Shown here: piece by piece, positions 5,500 through 7,305 of the stretch
Layout: each line of letters begins with the position of its first letter
Numbering within the stretch: position 1 is the first letter of the stretch
From: Candidatus Bathyarchaeota archaeon
GTDB taxonomy: Archaea > Thermoproteota > Bathyarchaeia > Bathyarchaeales > UBA233
Assembly (NCBI GenBank): GCA_029907045.1
Contig: JARYMR010000076.1
Span: forward strand, 1-7,305
DNA length: 7,305 nt
Reading direction: 5' to 3'
Made by a program: the position numbers and the translations under genes
Notes under the pieces: generated by a model
What the model was told of the DNA's origin: nothing
The model's input: the letters and a program-made list of their open reading frames with translations, nothing else
Databases searched by the model: none

Positions 5500-5534
5500 T
5501 TTCTCAACTCTTAAAATAATATTTTGGAGCGATG

Positions 5535-5545
5535 AAATTTAAATT
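5535..5545. promoter_or_regulatory. Palindromic TATA-like element in a divergent promoter
   Basis: The ten bases aatttaaatt (5536-5545) are a perfect palindrome centred about 42 bases from both the glycosylase ATG (5499) and the DUF498 ATG (5583). One TATA box used in either direction would give leaders of about 15-18 bases on both sides. A second AT-rich run (5511-5525) is too close to the glycosylase start for a normal leader. This is inferred from position and symmetry. Confidence 0.4.
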
Positions 5546-5582
5546 GTGAAAAGGGCTAAAAGTTCTAGTATGGGGTTCCAGC

Positions 5583-5930
5583 ATGATAGAGTCCTACGAC
5601 TTTGGTATGATGGTTATAAATGGTAAAAGATACACAAGCGACCTAATAGTTTATCAGGAGAAGGTTTTTGATGGTTGGTGGAGGAAGGAAGGCCACAGAT
5701 TATTCGTAGAAGATTTAGATATAGTTTTCAGTTTTGAGCCTAAGCCTCATGTTTTGGTTGTTGGAACGGGATTTTCTGGACTTTTGAAAGTTTCAAGCGA
5801 GGTTGAAGAAGCCCTAAAATCTCATGAAGTTGAATTAGTGGCTCAGCCTACAAAAGAGGCATTTCAAACCTTTAACCAACTTTTGGCTTCTGGCAAACGG
5901 GTTGCCGGAGCTTTCCATCTCACTTGTTAA
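5583..5930 (+). CDS. Mth938-like (DUF498/PF04430) domain protein
   Basis: This 115-residue soluble protein matches the Mth938 family, which includes human AAMDC and NDUFAF3. Seen features are an N-terminal strand pair FGMMVINGKRYTSDLIVY (7-24), a WWRKEGH turn (32-38), the conserved VLVVGTGFSGLLKV segment (57-70), and the C-terminal pattern PTKEAFQTFNQLLASGKRVA (89-108) ending AFHLTC. The length is typical. No enzyme activity has been established for the archaeal members, so none is claimed here. The ATG at 5583 has no convincing ribosome site and is probably read from a short leader. The M20 peptidase gene follows 64 bases later on the same strand. Confidence 0.87.
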   Translation: MIESYDFGMMVINGKRYTSDLIVYQEKVFDGWWRKEGHRLFVEDLDIVFSFEPKPHVLVVGTGFSGLLKVSSEVEEALKSHEVELVAQPTKEAFQTFNQLLASGKRVAGAFHLTC

Positions 5931-5980
5931 AAAGGATAAAACCTTAAGTGGAAATGGCATTTAATTAGTCTGCCCTAAAA

Positions 5981-5985
5981 GGTGA
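5981..5985 (+). promoter_or_regulatory. Shine-Dalgarno site of the M20 peptidase gene
   Basis: The bases ggtga lie nine bases before ATG 5995, a standard archaeal arrangement. The upstream ccttaag (5940-5946) could be a TATA core with a start near 5970, so the peptidase may have its own promoter within the 64-base gap. Confidence 0.5.
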
Positions 5986-5994
5986 ACCATTAAA

Positions 5995-7305
5995 ATGGGC
6001 GCTCAGTTGTTAAGGGAAATAGAAGAGGAAATCACAAACCTTCTCAGCGACTTAATCCGCATAAACACTACAAACCCGCCTGGAAACGAAACAGAAGCAG
6101 CAAAATATCTGGCAAGAAACCTCGAAAAAGAAGGTTTTAAATGTGAACTCTTCGAGTCTGCGCCTGGAAGAGGAAGTGTTATAACAAGACTTAAAGGTGA
6201 AAAAGCAAAGCCAAGTCTACTTTTGCTATCCCATTTGGATGTGGTGGCTGCAAACCCAAAAGAATGGAGCGTAGACCCTTTCGGAGGCATAATCAAAGAC
6301 GGCTTTGTTTGGGGGAGAGGCGCAACAGACATGAAATCCATGACAGCCATGGAAGTCATGGTTATGAAACTTCTAAAAAGGAACTGCGTAAAATTTAAAG
6401 GTGACATAATATTGGCTGCAACAGCAGACGAAGAAAAGGGCGGAGAAGCCGGGGCGGGATGGCTTGTGCGTAACCATCCAGAAAAGGTTCGGGCAAACTA
6501 TGTTATAAACGAAGGCGGAGGACTCGCCATCCCAATAAACGGAAAAAACATCTATACAATACAAACCGCAGAAAAGGGAATTTTATGGTTCAAAGTTAAA
6601 GCCAAGGGTAGTCCAGGACACGGTTCAATGCCAGGCGCGGCGGACAACGCCATATTACGCATGAACAAAGTTATTGAAAAACTTGGAAATCACAGGGCAA
6701 AAATTTCTATAGGGTCAACAATGAAAGGTTTCTTAAACGAGATTGCAAAAGAAAATCCAACTTTAAAACAGGGAGTTTCGCTTTTGCTTCAAAACCCAGA
6801 TATGGGCGACCAAGTATTGGACATGCTCGCTCAGCAAGATAAAGCCATGGCTGAACAGCTTCGAGCCATGCTCAGAATGACAATAGCCCCCACAGTAATC
6901 CACGGCGGCGTTAAAGAGAATATTATCCCATCCGAATGCGAAGCCATTTTTGACTGCAGAATACTGCCAAGACAAAACACCAAAGAAGCCATGGAGTACA
7001 TTAAGAACCTGCTAAAGGATGTGGGCTTAGAAAAGTTGGATTTTGAAATAATCCAAGCCAATGACCCTTCAGAATCGCCATCAAACACGCCGCTTTATGA
7101 TTTGATTGTAAATGTTCTTAGAGAGTTTGAGCCCAACTGTTCTGCGGTGCCATTCCTACTTACTGGTGGAACAGACTCCCGCTTCTTCAGAAGGATTGGC
7201 AGCGTATGTTATGGTTTTGAGCCGATGCGTGCCGATTTACCTTATGGCGAAATATTGAAAATGGCTCATGGAATAGACGAAAGAATTTCCATAGAAAATC
7301 TCGTG
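5995..7305 (+). CDS. M20-family metallopeptidase (ArgE/DapE/ACY1/CPG2 type), cut by the right edge
   Basis: The frame stays open for 437 codons to the window edge with no stop. It encodes a two-zinc amidohydrolase that removes an N-acyl group or cleaves a short peptide. All expected residues are visible: His80 and Asp82 in SHLDVV, bridging Asp112 in GRGATDMKS, the acid pair Glu146-Glu147 in ADEEKGG (general base and metal ligand), Glu173 in INEGGG, and the last metal ligand His425 in MAHGIDER. The lid/dimerisation domain lies about 195-315, with SPGHGS at 206-211. GGTDSRFF (391-398) is the usual C-terminal substrate segment. Judged by family length only some 10-20 residues are missing. The substrate cannot be chosen from sequence: ArgE, DapE, LysK-like and carboxypeptidase members share these motifs. 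Confidence 0.93.
   Translation, partial: MGAQLLREIEEEITNLLSDLIRINTTNPPGNETEAAKYLARNLEKEGFKCELFESAPGRGSVITRLKGEKAKPSLLLLSHLDVVAANPKEWSVDPFGGIIKDGFVWGRGATDMKSMTAMEVMVMKLLKRNCVKFKGDIILAATADEEKGGEAGAGWLVRNHPEKVRANYVINEGGGLAIPINGKNIYTIQTAEKGILWFKVKAKGSPGHGSMPGAADNAILRMNKVIEKLGNHRAKISIGSTMKGFLNEIAKENPTLKQGVSLLLQNPDMGDQVLDMLAQQDKAMAEQLRAMLRMTIAPTVIHGGVKENIIPSECEAIFDCRILPRQNTKEAMEYIKNLLKDVGLEKLDFEIIQANDPSESPSNTPLYDLIVNVLREFEPNCSAVPFLLTGGTDSRFFRRIGSVCYGFEPMRADLPYGEILKMAHGIDERISIENLV

Noticed and set aside
6003..7088. Minus-strand open frames opposite the M20 peptidase
   Set aside because: The plus-strand frame is open through the whole stretch with every metal ligand present, so these are shadows.
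1..7305. A mobile element, CRISPR array, toxin-antitoxin or defence system
   Set aside because: No transposase, integrase, direct-repeat array, terminal repeats or defence-type domain is visible on either strand. The deletion-like junction near 4509 has no element ends.

Overview
The window looks archaeal. It has short-leader promoters with TATA-like boxes, Shine-Dalgarno sites of the GGTGA/GGAGG type, two TTG starts backed by such sites, the short archaeal form of adenylosuccinate synthetase, and a proline tRNA that appears to carry a non-canonical intron. Composition is moderately AT-rich. The mix fits an uncultured Bathyarchaeia-like or other Thermoproteota lineage, but the window alone cannot fix the taxon. 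There is no sign of a phage, insertion sequence, CRISPR array or defence island.

Layout. A tRNA-Pro(UGG) gene (110-217) with about 29-30 extra bases is followed on the same strand by a membrane-anchored HtrA/DegP-type serine protease with one PDZ domain (285-1466). Converging on it is a 12-helix MFS transporter (2668-1478, TTG start). Upstream of that, on the same minus strand, are purA (3766-2768), an 81-residue unknown protein (4080-3835) and a 45-residue four-cysteine zinc-ribbon-like protein (4221-4084). The last two are tightly coupled. From 4366 a plus-strand CoA-binding-domain gene starts but breaks off after about 48 codons. It meets, head to tail-less head, the 5' two thirds of a minus-strand YfcE/MJ0936-type metallophosphoesterase. 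Both genes lose their 3' ends at the same point near 4509, which looks like a deletion (or an assembly join) between two convergent genes. Upstream of the phosphoesterase lies an AAG-family 3-methyladenine DNA glycosylase (5499-4915). It is divergent from a Mth938/DUF498-domain protein (5583-5930) across a short intergenic stretch with a centred TATA-like palindrome. A nearly complete M20-family metallopeptidase (5995 to the right edge) ends the window.

Functionally this is mostly housekeeping: translation (tRNA), envelope protein quality control (HtrA), transport, purine synthesis (PurA), base-excision repair (AAG) and peptide or amino-acid-derivative hydrolysis (M20). No single pathway links the genes. 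The points most worth a second look are the double-truncation junction at about 4509, the tRNA intron in an unusual place, and the small zinc-ribbon/81-residue gene pair.
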